DNA of 64,000 bases from positions 5,890,001 through 5,954,000 of the forward strand of contig NW_026944383.1 of NCBI RefSeq assembly GCF_033439725.1. Direction: 5' to 3'. Position 1 is the first letter of the stretch. Every line of letters starts with the position of its first letter. Under the pieces are notes generated by a model. That model had not been told where the DNA came from. It saw only the letters and a program-made list of their open reading frames with translations, and ran no database searches. This DNA comes from Neurospora tetraspora (taxonomy: Eukaryota; Ascomycota; Sordariomycetes; Sordariales; Sordariaceae). Position numbers and translations under genes: made by a program. Of this stretch, positions 20,722-32,892 are shown piece after piece.

Positions 20722-21668
20722 AAAAGTCGGAAAGGAGTTGATGCGTGGTTCTGATATCATTATAGCAAGGGATCTTGAGGAGAAAGGGGTTACTTGACGG
20801 TGGTTAATGCAGTCATCATATGGCACCAGTGAGCCTAGCCGGCGTAGAGCTGAGCACGTTCAGTATACAGATGATCTTGAACTCTTACCACATCTAGGGG
20901 CTTTTCGCCAATACGTCCTTCTTAATTCGCCACGTATATGGCGGTTGCAGTATCTTTTGGTGACATGTTCGAGTAGGCGCCCGGCTGTTGCCGAACCGAT
21001 CATCCGATGTGAGCAAACGGTGCGATCGGCTGATGAGACGAATAGTTGAGTGAAACTTGTGACCAAGGTCCTTTCTCAAAATTGAAAATAACAACATTGG
21101 TCAACCCACAGACTGCGAAACAATGTCATTGTGATGCCAATCTGGAGAATTCGAAGGTATTCGCGTCAGACAAAGCATTCCATTTGCAATATTCTCAGAA
21201 AGACGCCCGGTGATCCGTATCAGGTTTGTTCAAAATTCGATCATCTCATTTTCGCGAGAATAACAGAGGACGAGAAAGAAAAGAGGTATATACAAATCGA
21301 CAGAAATGAAGAAGTGAAAACGCGCGCCTGCCGTCGCCCGCGCCGGGGGAATACTGTAACAAAAGAATGCCAAATCCATCCTTCTTTCCTCCCAATAAAC
21401 GCCTAGTAGACATTCGTATACCCAAAAATACATCTTGCTTCTCGTTGTTTGTTGTCTTTGGGCCTAACAGCCATACAAACGAGTTTGTGATCTCTCCTCC
21501 CATTATTTCATCTTATCTCATCTCAAGTCAGCTAACCAACCAGCCGAGCTTTCCCAGTCGGCGGTTGGGGTTTGAGAATGATCATCCCCCTTTTTTTCGG
21601 TCGTTATCGCTTCGTCAAAACGCCCTATTCGTTCCCTCCAAACATCCACGTCGATCGATGTTTCCAGC
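20722..21668. other. intergenic region
   Basis: This is the convergent 3' flank of DOA1 and the copper-protein gene. Short frames (20807-21049, 21131-21406, 21246-21503) look random. I see no gene. Confidence 0.35.
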
Positions 21669-22599
21669 TTATAGCAGCATCATCCACAACCCACCAGCAA
21701 CAAGAGGAACCCAACCAGCCATCCTTGCAACCGAGGCGGCAGCGCTGTTGGTGACCGCCAAGTTGTCGCGGCCGGCCTCGAGGATCTTCATGGTGTACAA
21801 GTCGGCGGCGCCGAGGTCGGTGCTGTTGAAGCAGTTGGACTCGTTGACGTTGGCGACGCGCGGGTCACCGGGGGGAACGAAGGTGATGTCGACGCACTAG
21901 TTTAGTTTGATCCCGTATTAGTTATCACCAATCCAGCCAGTACAGTAGAGCACCTCAACATAGGTAGCCAATGAGACCAAAAAGGAGAGAGAGGAAAAAC
22001 ATGGAACATACCGAATACAAAGCAGCCCCATGAACCGCCAACTCGACAAGCTGAATCGTCGCATTATCGCCCTCCTTGAACGTAAACCCGGCGGGGACCG
22101 ACACCTGCGGCAAACAAAAGGTGCCCGGGTACGGGTTCTTGCCCGGACCGATGATCTGGAAGGGAGAGACCATGGGGAAACTCATGTTCTTGGGTCTGCC
22201 GTCGGGACCGTCGTTGCCGACGCCTAGGTTCACGTAGATAAAAGCTGTCGCGTGGCCTTGGAACCAGCCTGGCTGGAAGGAGATGGCGCCCCCTGTTGTG
22301 GGCCAGTAGGTGCGGTTTTGGGTGAGAGTGAGACCGCCGCCTATAAGAAGAGAGAGGGTTATGGTTAGTTGGGGTTTGTTGCGTGATATGGGGATGGGGA
22401 TGGATGATGTTTGAGGAGCACATGTGGACTGATTGGACTGATGGGTGGGATGAGACTTACAAGGATACATCCATTGCATGCCGTAGGGAAATGCTTCATT
22501 GTCTTTTAGGTTGTTGCCTCTCCATCCGGGGTATGTGATGACGGTGTGGGCGGAAGCCAGCGCCGCGCTGGCGAGGGCGAGGAGTGTTGATGTGAGCAT
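21669..22599 (-). CDS. GPI-anchored BIM1-like copper-binding protein (LPMO-like, X325 type)
   Basis: Exons 22599-22461, 22340-22012 and 21896-21669 encode 231 residues. A 17-residue signal peptide ends in SA and leaves His18 as the mature N terminus, the first ligand of the LPMO-type histidine brace. Next come TYPGWRGNNL, FPYGMQWMYPCGG, an AISFQPGWFQGHATAF block with a second brace His, FCLPQV, and the AVHGAALYSCVDITF block. These match the BIM1/X325 family. Its members bind copper and aid copper uptake at the cell surface, without clear polysaccharide oxidation. The C-terminal hydrophobic tail after a Ser/Ala stretch predicts a GPI anchor. Both introns (22341-22460 and 21897-22011) are longer than their neighbours' introns. 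Confidence 0.85.
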
Positions 22600-24471
22600 T
22601 TTGACTAGTGATGTGTGTGTATGAGATCGAGTCGAGTGTTTGAAGGACCGGAGTCTTCAGATATTCCTCCCTTCCGAAACCAAAGTCGAGCCCTCCTCTT
22701 CTTTCAAGTTTCCTACACTAGCTTTTCGTGACGCTGTCGACTGAATTCGTGCTGACCCAAGATGTCTGACCGTACTTGGCGTATGCTGGTCAAGATAGCT
22801 GCGATGTCCTGGAAACTGAGTTGAAGTTGATGGACGTCTCAGGTCAGATATTTGGACTGATATCGAAGGGTTTTTTTGGCCGACGAGAGGGAAGGATTTC
22901 GGAGAGAGACCGAAGGAATGACTAGCCGGGTCATGGCAGGTAGGTATATCTCACGGCGTGAACCAATGCGAACCATCCTGTGTTCCCTATCCAGCCAGGC
23001 CGCAGCCGCCCAGGCCTTGTCGGCACACAGGACTGGGGCCCTTGTGTGTGGGTGACGGGAGCGAGTTGAGTCCCGCCTTGCCCCCCTGCCCAGTGGATGT
23101 GGCCCCCAGTCCGGCACACGCTTTCCCTCACAAGGTTGAGAGAATCTCACGACGGCAAAAGAGAGAACAGGGGAAAACGGCTGAAGAGAGGTCGAGGCCC
23201 CTGTTAGTGATCATGAGTGTCCAGCCAATGGGATCGCCGTTCCCGCCTCGGTGCTGCAGGCGACTCGCTAGGACGGAGCAAACTCATGTCAAAGACCCAG
23301 CCAATGTGATTGAAGCCTCGTCCTCCGGTGCTGCACGCTATCACCAACACTTGACCAGCGGCCGCTACCACCTCGCTGAGTGGACTTTGCCATGCTCCGT
23401 TCAATGGCATCGAACATCGTGGGATTTGCATACAGAGTCTCAAGAGAGTCAACGATGAGATCAAACATGAGTTGTCTCTATTCATGTTCCTTTCATGGCA
23501 TTTGAGTGACTCTCAGAATGAAAAAGGCACAGCTCGGTCTTAAGTGTCGATCAACAGTGTGATCCGTTGGCGTATCCGTCGTCCAAGATCCAACCAATTC
23601 TTTTTCAGAGTTAAGCGCCAAAGTCGGGGAACCGTCCAATCACAGGCCAGAACTGGTGTACTTGGTGGTTACCTCCGCAACAGTTCTTGGCGGTTGATTT
23701 CCAATTTGTCTTTGGACTTGGATGCCACTGTGAAGTGTGAAGGTCAGCAGTGTTCTTGGGTGCTTGAATGTCGCATTCACAGGCAAATGAAAACGGTTGA
23801 AGCCATCGCGAGGCGCTGTGAGCCCTGTGATACACAGAAGCCCTCAGTTAAAGAGGTTCCGTCGGTATCGGGAAACAATCTGCTCTCCTACGCGCTACGC
23901 CTTCCCCGTGTCCACCTTGCAAAACGGCAACGGTCCGCAAGCCTTGGTACGAGACGCCTTCTAGAAGATGGAGGGCAGTTAATGATGACCTGCATCGGGG
24001 ATGATATCTTGAGGTGTTTTGATGGGTTGTGGTGCGACCGTAAGCGTCAGCTTTCCCAGCCGTGGCAGCCCAAAAGCCAGTTGTAGCGGGAGAGTAAGCC
24101 ACCCATCGCCGCCGGCAGAGATGATTTCCTGTTTTTAAGTGCGAGGAAGAGAAAAAATAGATCTGTGAGAGTCGACTTGATCGCACCTCCTCCGGGCAGA
24201 AATAACGGGATCGTGGAAAGGACGACGGGATTCGGGAAGCTCACGACAGCAAAAAGGGCCACTGAATGACAGGAGCAGTTTCCCCCTGTGGGCTGCTCTT
24301 CCTAAGGGAAGCTTGGGCCATTCAAGGGGGGCTCTGTCAGCAACTCTCCAAAACGGCAGGCGGTAAGCCGATAAGGCAGAATCCATTCCCTATCGCATGT
24401 CCCGCGTCAGATTTCACGATGCCAACTGGCAGTCGCCAATGTTTGCAACACATCCCACTTGAACTCGAACA
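22600..24471. other. long intergenic region (divergent promoters)
   Basis: About 1.9 kb lies between the copper-protein start and the SRR1-like start. Frames such as 22958-23458 and 23544-24086 (plus) show biased but unrecognisable composition. No gene is supported, and I see no repeat or RNA gene. Confidence 0.35.
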
Positions 24472-25496
24472 ATGACACAACAAGACGGAGAATGGAGTCA
24501 AGTCAGCCGGAAGCGCGGGCGCATACGGCATGTACCGAAGCCCAAGACGGATGTGGATGAGAGCAAGGAGAACGGGCTGGGAATCCGACCAAATCCAAAC
24601 CCCGAATTCACAGTTAGCGACATTCACAGGCATCACGACACGGCCAGGCAAGAGTGGCAGATATCGGATTGCTGGAAGACCCTGAAGGATCTACTTGTCA
24701 CAGCTCTATCCGAGTCCAACCATCCACCCATTACCAAAGCCATCTGTTTTGGACCCGGTCCATATGATCCTAGCAATGGCAGCTTTGCGGCCAGGCGAAC
24801 CGCTCATATGCAGACCGCGGCCTTTTGCGCGATTGTGGACTTCCTAGGTCGGTAGCTCATTGGGTTGTGGCCATATGAAATTTCAGTTGCTGATGCTGTA
24901 TGACAGAATCTCAATGTGAACACAAAATCAAGCGTGTCATCCAGGAGCCCATGTTCACTCAGATCGACAAGGATTTCTGTGTCGAACTTGGGTTCCAAGT
25001 TGCCGATACTCCAGATGCGTTTCCCATGGTCGATGAACAGACTTTGGTTTATGGCATTCACATGGAGCTTCGTACTTACTACCTTGCTCTGGCGACACTC
25101 CCAACTGCATTCATCGGCGGTGGCTTGAATGAATGGGAAAGGGTCATCGACTTTGACCCCAGCCTCAAGGAGTTCATTGGTCCCATTTCCAAGATGGATG
25201 CCACTTACACCAAGTATCCTTTCCCCGACATGAACTACATCTTTTCCAGCACGACCATGTATTGGCGGAAGGGGGATGACGCTCCTAAAATCCCAAGCAG
25301 CCGGAAAGCGGCCCTGTCAGAAAGCCCCCAGGCATCGAAGCAGACATCGGACATTGCTGAAGCACTGGAAGGCTTGAAGTTGTCGGAGCAAGCATCGGAA
25401 GAGAATTCATCTGAGCCGGAGTCTTCAAAACCTACTGAGAAACCCACGGAACTGGAAGGCTCCAAAGAGTCAAAGCCGCTGACGACTGAGGAGTGA
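24472..25496 (+). CDS. SRR1-like domain protein
   Basis: The predicted protein has 321 residues from exons 24472-24847 and 24907-25496. SRR1-family proteins were described from plant circadian and light signalling and yeast relatives; their biochemistry is poorly known. The N terminus is basic (WSQVSRKRGRIRHVPKPK). The SRR1 core runs from WKTLKDLLVTAL, through KAICFGPGPYDPSNGS, to HMQTAAFCAIVDFL, which are the conserved blocks. It then runs through DKDFCVELGFQVADTP to LVYGIHMELRTYYLAL. The C terminus is a Ser/Glu/Pro-rich disordered tail. The intron has an unusual GTCGGT donor but a good GACAG acceptor, and the join DFL-E-SQC is in frame. Confidence 0.75.
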
Positions 25497-26486
25497 TGGT
25501 CATTCCTTGCCAAGAGCGCTTGGTAATCCATCATCTTTCTCCTATACTCATGTTCAATGGTTCGTTTGTTCTGCATTCTCACACATGATACCGGACTTTG
25601 TTACCATCCGCCTGCTTGTGGAATGGGTTTTGCTCTCATGGCGCGCTCGGGGTCTGTTTCACTCTCGGCCACCCAGTCCTCTTGACTTCTTTATGAGCGA
25701 TGATGGCAACCGGGACTTCAGGTATCAGAATGCCTTGACTGGAGTCTGCTCCGCTGCACTCATTTATCTTTCGCAGATCCCGAAAACCCATAAATCACAT
25801 CCACATCGACATTGTCAGTTGCATTGTTGGTCTAGGACCACAAGCCTCAACGCTCAGTTCTTCTCTGCAGACAGCACAGCACGATCGGACCACACAATGA
25901 TATGTGCTATAGCCATCTGCTATAGCACATATGCTATACTTACATGTCCTTTGTATACCGTCTCATCATTGAGATTTCAGAAGCTGAAAATCGGTCGAAT
26001 GCACAGCAAAGGAGTCTGGCGGCGCCGGCGAAGGGCAAGAAGAGGAAAGAGCCCACATGTGATGTCACCTTGGCAATTAAATCACTCCCGATCGGGCAAA
26101 GGGTCAAAGCGTAAAAGTCGCGATGCAATTTCGCAAGATTGCGGCGGACAGGGAATGCAACTTCGGGGTAGGCCTTGGCGGACGCCTGTTCCAGAAGATT
26201 GACAGCCCAGGTGCCTGGAACCGTGCTCATCAAGTGATGGTTTGTCTGTCGTTTCGGATGGTCTTTGTGATTTCTCCTTCTCTTCTTTCTTCTTCAGTTT
26301 ATGCGCTACGGCGCAATCTAACGACACCGGCGACATATTCCAACAGCATCATCTTGAGTTCACTACAGGTGCCGATCCCCTACGGCAACAGACGAGACAT
26401 CTTCAAGGACGGCAACAAGCGAGCGAGATGGCCTCAGGGTTCTCATAGCCCACCCACCACAAACCTAGAGCCTCGGAGCGATTCCA
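25497..26486. other. intergenic region with a perfect hairpin
   Basis: This is the 3' flank of the SRR1-like gene and the leader of the next gene. The 231-codon plus frame 25507-26202 has no domain and starts in the 3' flank, so I do not call it. A 14-bp-arm inverted repeat is listed separately. Confidence 0.4.
25900..25932. repeat. Perfect inverted repeat (14-bp arms, 5-nt loop)
   Basis: ATATGTGCTATAGC (25900-25913), CATCT, then GCTATAGCACATAT (25919-25932). It lies about 400 bp downstream of the SRR1-like stop. It could fold as RNA or be a dyad DNA-binding site. It is too far from the stop to be an obvious terminator. Confidence 0.7.
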
Positions 26487-27403
26487 ATGGATCCATCGCA
26501 TCTTCAGGGATCGTCTTCGTCCCAAGTCAGAGACCAAACCGGGAAGGCCCCGGAGGTGTACTGGGCAGATGATGATCGGGAGGATGAGCGAGGGAACGAT
26601 ACAAGCGATAACGCAGAAGACTCTCAGTACACTTTCTTTCGTGAAGGGACACCAACGCCGCCAGAACAAAACGATGAGCATGAGAAGGGAAGTTATGCGG
26701 CCTCTCGGTCTACGGTCGGCGGCAGTCTTCCGCCGGCTGAAGACTCTCGAGGCTGTATCGGCAGATATCAACAGAGATGGGGAATCAGAAGAGGCGTCCT
26801 GTGGGCGATCATTATAGCGGTGATAGTGCTTGCTATTGTGCTTCCCCTGAGTGTGGGCCTTGGTGTTGGCTTATCGAGGTCGTCAAAGTTGTCGGCCAGT
26901 ACAACAGCACCTGGACCATCAAGGTACGGCATACTTATTGTGGAGTCGTTGCAGCGCCCTTACCTTTGCTAACTCTTGATAATAGCTCACAAACCGCCCT
27001 TCCTATATCAAGCAGTCCTAAACCTTCCCCCAGCTCCTCGATCATTCCCAGTCATTCTCAAACGGCAGTCTCAACCGCAACAACTACCCCAAGCAGCACA
27101 ACCTCGTCGTCAAACAACAAACCAAGACCAACAGCATACTCTGACTGTCCCGCCGCCAACAACACGATGCAGAGGATCCCCGGGCTAGCGAAAGACTTTC
27201 TGCGCCTGTGTGGAGTGGACTACACCGCAAACGACCTCGGCAACTTTCTCGCCGGCAATATGGCCGAGTGTATAGATGCCTGTGCGGCCATGGAGAGGTG
27301 TACCGGCTGCTCTTGGGGGTATCTGGACGGTGACAAGGGCAACAAGCATCGGTGCTGGTTGAAGGGTAGTTTGCAGACTGCTAGGGAGCAACCGAGTGAT
27401 TAG
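26487..27403 (+). CDS. Type II membrane protein with a Cys-rich PAN/apple-like ectodomain
   Basis: Exons 26487-26923 and 26986-27403 encode 284 residues. The cytoplasmic N terminus is acidic and Ser-rich. One strong membrane helix lies at about residues 107-128 (GVLWAIIIAVIVLAIVLPL). It is followed by a Ser/Thr/Pro-rich, probably O-glycosylated stalk. The C-terminal domain has DCPAANN, LRLCGVDYTANDLGNF, ECIDACAAMERCTGCSWG and HRCWLKG. This matches the Cys-x-Trp-x-Cys-Trp-Leu-Lys layout of fungal apple/PAN-like modules that bind protein or carbohydrate. The intron (GTACGG, GCTAAC, ATAG) joins in frame. This architecture recurs in fungal surface proteins of unknown role. Confidence 0.75.
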
Positions 27404-27827
27404 TGTTTTGCGATGATTCCGCGATGATTCCACGGTGATTCTTGGCGAGATGAGGTTGAAGTCATGATGTGTTAATATGACTGGGAAGTTGAAGAAGATG
27501 GAAGAGGGAAGATGATGGACGATGGAAGATACCCAACCCTAACCAATTCCTGGTGTACATACCCAGAGTACGAATTCAGTCAAATGCATTTCCTAATGTC
27601 TGATTGTGCTCTGCTATTCACCGGCACTCAACTTTCATTGAAACATGCAGCTGACTGATGATATCAAACGGAGTGTTCACGGTGTCTTGCTACACCCAAA
27701 TTCTCTTACCGCTCGATGTCAAGACGGTAGACAACATGTCCTCCCTTGGTTTCATTCTTTCATTCTTTCGACAAGCGGCATTTTAGAGCTTGTATCTACT
27801 TTACCTACAACATCACATGTTGCTGGC
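27404..27827. other. convergent 3' intergenic region
   Basis: A short purine-rich repeat-like stretch (GATGATTCC/GGTGATTC and GAAGATG motifs, 27410-27530) is present. No gene is seen. Confidence 0.35.
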
Positions 27828-29211
27828 TCAATGAGTCTTGGGGAGGATAGCCGCCGCCTCAAGTTCGCCAAAAGTATCCGACAGCGACTTCCACGTATCA
27901 ATGTATCTGAAATAACAAAGGTCTAACGTTAGCAGATGCCCATCATGGTGGAAGAAAAAGAGGAGTGCGGAGAAATACGTACCCAGTCCACCCAGCCTCC
28001 CTAGCCTTACTCATACTAATCACCACATCATAGTTCCTCCCCAAGATAAAGTCAGTAAACGCCCAAGTCGCCTTCTCCAACGAATCCTTCTGCAACCCCT
28101 CCCTCTCCGCCAGCCTGTTCCACGCCTGCTTCACCTCCTCCGTCTTGGACCACTTCACCAAACTGATCCTCTGCTTCAGCTCACTAGGCGGAACCGCTCC
28201 CTCCAGCCCGATCTCCTTCGCAATCATCGTGATCGGCTGCGGCGCTTTCTCGGTGAGCTGGACCAGATTCGCCAGATCTTTGGGACCAGGAGAAGCGAAC
28301 TGGTCCGCCTTAACCTTCATCCCAAAGTGCTTGGCCACTCTAGGCCACAAATCCTGCCAGCTCTGCACGTCGCCGTTCGACACGTTGTACGCCTGATTCG
28401 CCGTCTTGGGCTCCTGCACCGCCCACACGCAGAACTGCGCGTGCAGCTTGCTGCTGGTGAAAGAGTCGAACTTGGTATAGAAAATCTCCGAACCTGGGAA
28501 TTCCAGATCCCGACCAAGCTCCTTGTTCACAGCCGCGTAAATGCCCACATCCGTAGAGAGGTTCATGAAGTTACCGGCAGCATACCCGATGACGTCGTTG
28601 GGGTAGGTCACGGTCCAGCTGATCTCCGGGTGCTTGCTTCCCTCACCGCAAAAGGCCGTGAGGATGTCCTGCTGGCGATAATAAAAGTTGGGCGGCCACC
28701 TGCTTTCGTCGCGCAACCAAGGGTCGGACTCGAGCATCGGGTTCTTGGCCTGGCCCAGGTGCACGCCGTATTGCTTGCAACCGGTAACCAAAACAATGCG
28801 CTTGAGCTTGGAGGTGGCGCCCGTGATTTCGAGGGCGTCCAGGAAGTTCTGGAGCATGGCGCCGTTGACGTCCGCGTTTTCTTTCTCCGTGGGCATTTGC
28901 AGCCAGGCGCAGAAGAAGACGTGCTCGACGGCCTTTAGGTCGGGGATGGATGAAAGGTCCTTGGCCATGTCTTGGGCGGAGTTGAGCAGGTCGATGTGGT
29001 GCTGCTGGACGGAGGGGCTTCCGAAGTCCTCCTTTTTGGAGCGCGAGAGGGCGTGGATGGTCTTCCATTGGGATGGGTGGGCGGCCAGCTCTTTGACCAT
29101 CTCGCGACCGGTGATTCCTGAGGGAGAAACGTGGTTAGTTCATGCGTTGATGAGGGTTGATGAACGTAGGAATGGCTTACCGGTCGCGCCGAGGACGATT
29201 GCTGAAGACAT
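27828..29211 (-). CDS. PRISE-family NAD(P)H enone reductase (progesterone 5beta-reductase/iridoid-synthase-like SDR)
   Basis: Exons 29211-29181, 29117-27983 and 27906-27828 encode 414 residues. The Rossmann start MSSAIVLGATGITGREMV is split by the first intron (GTAAGC, GAACTAAC, CAG). VEHVFFCAW, KRIVLVTGCKQYG and NFYYRQQDIL follow; the last is the PRISE version of the SDR Tyr site. SWTVTYPNDVIGYAAGNFMN and AYNVSNGDVQSWQDLW are also family motifs. The last intron (27907-27982) restores the expected end GWTGYIDTWKSL. Reading through it instead gives an unrelated 11-residue tail. Family enzymes reduce activated C=C bonds; the fungal substrate is unknown. There is no signal peptide, so it is probably cytosolic. 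Confidence 0.85.
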
Positions 29212-31176
29212 GATGGTTTGATCGATAGTGTGAATTTCAGGCAAAGACTTGATGCTATTACAGTGGTATGAAGAAGCAAGGAAAGCTTATTATCGAGTTT
29301 CGTTTTGTTGTTTTGAGTACTTAAGGGTTGTACTTGTAAGCGATAGCTTGGGTGGAGCCTTTTGCCAACTCCCCCTCATCATAACGGCGGGGTGTTGATG
29401 CTGACAAATGATAGCTTCAAAGTCATTTACGTCACACCGACGATTGCTGATGAATCGCCATTGATCGTCCCCAAACAACACGTCAATATCATGATAGTAC
29501 TTTGACCTTTTGTCCTATAATCCCCAAGTGTATATCGTTTACCGAAAGGCAACCCGCCATGACTGAAACGAAGAGTGAGCTGTCGTCTCCCTGATCCTCA
29601 ACAACAATCCTCGATATCTGGAGGTATCCCTGTTCCCCAGTCAAATACTCTTGTGACTAAATCTATCCTCATCGATTCATTCCTAGTTGCCAAATGGGAA
29701 TACTTTTTTTTTGGGACGAGGAAGTTCAGCAACTGAGCACCGCGGGCGAAAGAACGTATGACCGCCGTCGGTGATGATGATGGGGCCGTCATCGGCGACT
29801 GGAGCGGCCCCACTGCGGGACAAGATCTAGCCAATCGGTGCAGGAACCGACGTTTGACATGGAATGCCTGAGCATCTTGTCAACTTCGCCAAGACATCTT
29901 AACTCGACGACAGCATCTCCTAAAAGGAAACTTGGATGGCATACCCGTACGGCATCGCGCGGATACTGGAATCTCTTCCTTCCTTCCTTTCTCATGAACA
30001 TCGCATTTGGCATGGATCCTATCCCATCGTTTATATATGGCAGCGACCACAGCCCTAACTCAAGTGCGAAGGCTCTGTTTCTTGAACAACCAGTCCTTGT
30101 CTTCTCAACGGCTCTGGAAAGCCCCAACATCTTCCGAGTACTTTCTTCGACACGAACGATGTATGCCTGATCGGCTAGTATTTCCCCGAGATACTGATGG
30201 AAAATCCGCTGCCCCGGGGCTTGACCAGTCAGCCAGTGTCGTGCACATGCCCTCTGGCACCAAGGGCGCCTTAAATATGGTCTAGCTTCTCGATACGTGA
30301 CTGCTCTTGTTACATTTCCCGTCTATCAAGGATACCGATACAACTGAAGGGGCTCTCCGTGGTGCATACGATGCATAGCCATCACTTTGTCTCTGCGACC
30401 TATTGTTCGGAAGTCAGATCGAGCCCCCCTATTTTGGTTGCGGGCACGGGGAGACCGGGCAGTTGTCAGGGTTCAGTGTCCACCGGATGGAAGCTGCAAG
30501 GCCCTTTGGGCTTGAGGCTGCCAGACACAATCTCGTATGGTGCTTGGGTTTGGGAGGCAATGACGCACGACGAAACCTGGGCTAGATTGTCCTCGAGTCA
30601 CGGGTTACGAGGAGAAGAAGGCAGAAAACACAGGTCTCGTTGTGAATGTGAGGTTGATGACACAGGATGGTGGCGTTGCTGGATCTTCCACTTGATGCTT
30701 CCACGTTTATCCTGAGCATGTCCTCGGATTTTATCCTTGGTTCCGTGGGCTTGGCTGGGTTCGGCTGGATCCCGTTTGAATCGTGCGAAGCTGAGGATGA
30801 ACAGGATAGGGTTGATACTTGCTAGGCAGAGGTCACGATACAGTCATTGCCGAGCTCGCCATGTTGATTTCAGACCCGGTCCCACTCTCCTGCCTGGCCC
30901 CCGTCCGGTCTTTCGTTGTCCGGTCACTCCTCGTACCTTCCTTACAAGCCAGTGCAACCTGTGATTCCAAAGGGCAGCGACGTCAGGACGGCAGCGCCTT
31001 CCTAATCTCTACCGAACCTTCGCATCATTTTTTTCCCCACCTTGCTTCCAGAATCTGAGCTGGCTTCCTCTCGGCACATCGGTTTCCATCACCATTCCTT
31101 CGTCTTCGTCTTAGCAATCAGGACTCTTTTCCCGACGCGACACGACAGAAGCGTGACAGACAACACCATCACGAAG
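29212..31176. other. long intergenic region
   Basis: Nearly 2 kb lie between divergent starts. Frames 29789-30130 (minus), 29838-30170, 30007-30285 and 30359-30715 (plus) show no domain, start context or splice logic. I see no tRNA or repeat. A long non-coding RNA or distal promoter elements cannot be excluded. Confidence 0.35.
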
Positions 31177-32892
31177 ATGCCAGACGACGATCTAATTGAC
31201 AGACTGCTAGCCCAGCTGCCCGCGCCATACCCACTATCAACCGGGCGCAGCGGCAATGAGACGTCGCTCCCGTCGGTCAGGAGGGAGAGAACCGGTACGG
31301 GATATTCCTCTGCTTCCTTTATCACGCTCATTCCCTCTAGTCCTTTGGTTAACCACCACAGAAGTTGCTCCTACGTTCCAGAATCTCACTCCCCTGCGCT
31401 CCTCGGACCGTGGTTCAAGCAGCGAGCTTGGTTTGTTACCTCTTTCCGCTCATACCCTGCTTTCTTTTTGTGCTCTCAATACTAAAAGGTCTCAGAGCCA
31501 GGTGAAATCGCTTCCACCCCCACCGCCGGCAGTTCGCCATTGAATGGCGGTAACAAAGGGCCCTTGGCCATTCGCCATGCGCCCAGAAAGGTTGACATCG
31601 TCAAAGAGTCATCGGGCATCAGAAATCACTTGTCTTCTCTCCTCCATTCACAGGTGCCGGCCGGGCCAAAGCCCGTGCCGGGAACACCTCAGGATCGGTT
31701 CAAGAACTCTGTTCTGGCCAATCCTTTGGTGGGTATAAAGACTCCGCTTGCCCCGGGAAGCTGGGGCGGCTCTCAGCCAGTGTTCCGATCCCATGCTGGC
31801 AATACTTTCTTCTCGCAGAGTCATGAGCGTGTGAAGGACGATGTGCACGGGGGCTTTGGGGGATCGCAGGCCCCCGGCAAGGCAAAGGCAAACATAGCCA
31901 CGGTTGCAGTGGCTAAACCTCCTGTTGGATCCTCTGGTCGCGCAAATGACCAGACCCTCCAAACCCGCATCACCACCGCGAGCCGCCCCTCTACCAACAA
32001 CCCAGTTGGTAACATTCCGAAGGGACCGAAGAAGGACCAGCCTCAGGTTTCATTGGCGCCAAAGGCTCCAATCTCCTATGATGTAAGCGCTAATCAGACA
32101 CTGTCATTGAGATGTCAGTCGCTTGGGTTTAACCCTGAATGGGTTTTGGGTAGAATTGTGGGCGGCAAGTGCAGTTTCAACGTTAAGCTCCAAGACGTCA
32201 TTGTTGAATCTGACGGTTTGTATATTGGAGAGCACATGGCAAAGGCGGCTGTTGCAGCTAAGGCGCTGAAGGATTCGGAGCTTTGGAGAAAACTGAAGCG
32301 CTGGTCCCGTCCAACCGCGTCTTCCAAGGCCTCTGCGACCAACCATGCCAATGGGTCCTCGGCCACATCAACAAACAACTCTCGCCAGAACAACTCTCGC
32401 CAGAACAACTCTCGCCAGAACAACTCTCGCCAAAACTGGGCCTTAGTCAAGCGAGAGCCAAACAGCTCGGATGTTGCTGTGAGCCGCACTACCGACGAGA
32501 GTGAGCGGCTCAAGCTTCTGATCATGCTTCAGAAGTACATTGGGCCCTCGGTGCCCAACTACGCCGATCGTCCTGATGTTTGCAAAGCCTTTTTCGAGGG
32601 ACTAGCCATGGGGGCTCGTCTTACAAGGCCTTCCCAAAGCCCTTCCAAGGACACTCAGAACGACCGCGCCAGATCACGCTCCCCCCCGACCCGCCATTCT
32701 AGCAATTCTGCTAGCTACCGGGCCCGTTCGCCTCTTGGAGCACGTACAAGGCTCACTCCGCCGCCGGTCTATCATCATTACCCCGGTCGCCCTGATTCGA
32801 GTCACTACAGCCCCCGTAATACGCCACTTCGCGAGCCCCCTCGCGGACCATCTGGTATTTCAAGGGGAAACACGGTTGTCAAGAAGGAATAG
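31177..32892 (+). CDS. Arg/Ser-rich protein with a degenerate dsRNA-binding-like segment, hypothetical
   Basis: Exons 31177-31294, 31362-31430 and 31496-32892 encode 527 residues. The start MPDDDLIDRLLAQLP leads into a long disordered, basic region. Near residues 255-320 there is a folded-looking block: SLGFNPEWVLG, KCSFNVKLQDVIVES and EHMAKAAVAAKALKDSEL. It resembles the second half of a dsRNA-binding motif (beta strands, then a KxxAxxxA helix). After it come four tandem NNSRQ units (15-bp DNA repeats, ~32371-32430). A short helical block YADRPDVCKAFFEGLAMGA is next, and then an RS/RSP-rich tail typical of RNA-processing factors. An RNA-related role is an inference. The second intron uses a GTTTGT donor, and the acceptor choice at 31495 is fixed by frame. 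Confidence 0.7.
32371..32430 (+). repeat. 15-bp tandem repeat, four copies, in coding sequence
   Basis: AACAACTCTCGCCAG is repeated four times, encoding NNSRQ units in the Arg/Ser-rich protein. Copies look almost identical, so copy number is probably variable between strains. Confidence 0.8.

Noticed and set aside
25507-26202. 231-codon plus frame after the SRR1-like gene
   Set aside because: It begins in the 3' flank, contains the perfect hairpin, and shows no domain.
27416-27530. CRISPR-like or satellite repeat downstream of the PAN/apple-like gene
   Set aside because: Only short imperfect GATGATTCC and GAAGATG runs; no regular spacing or conserved spacers.
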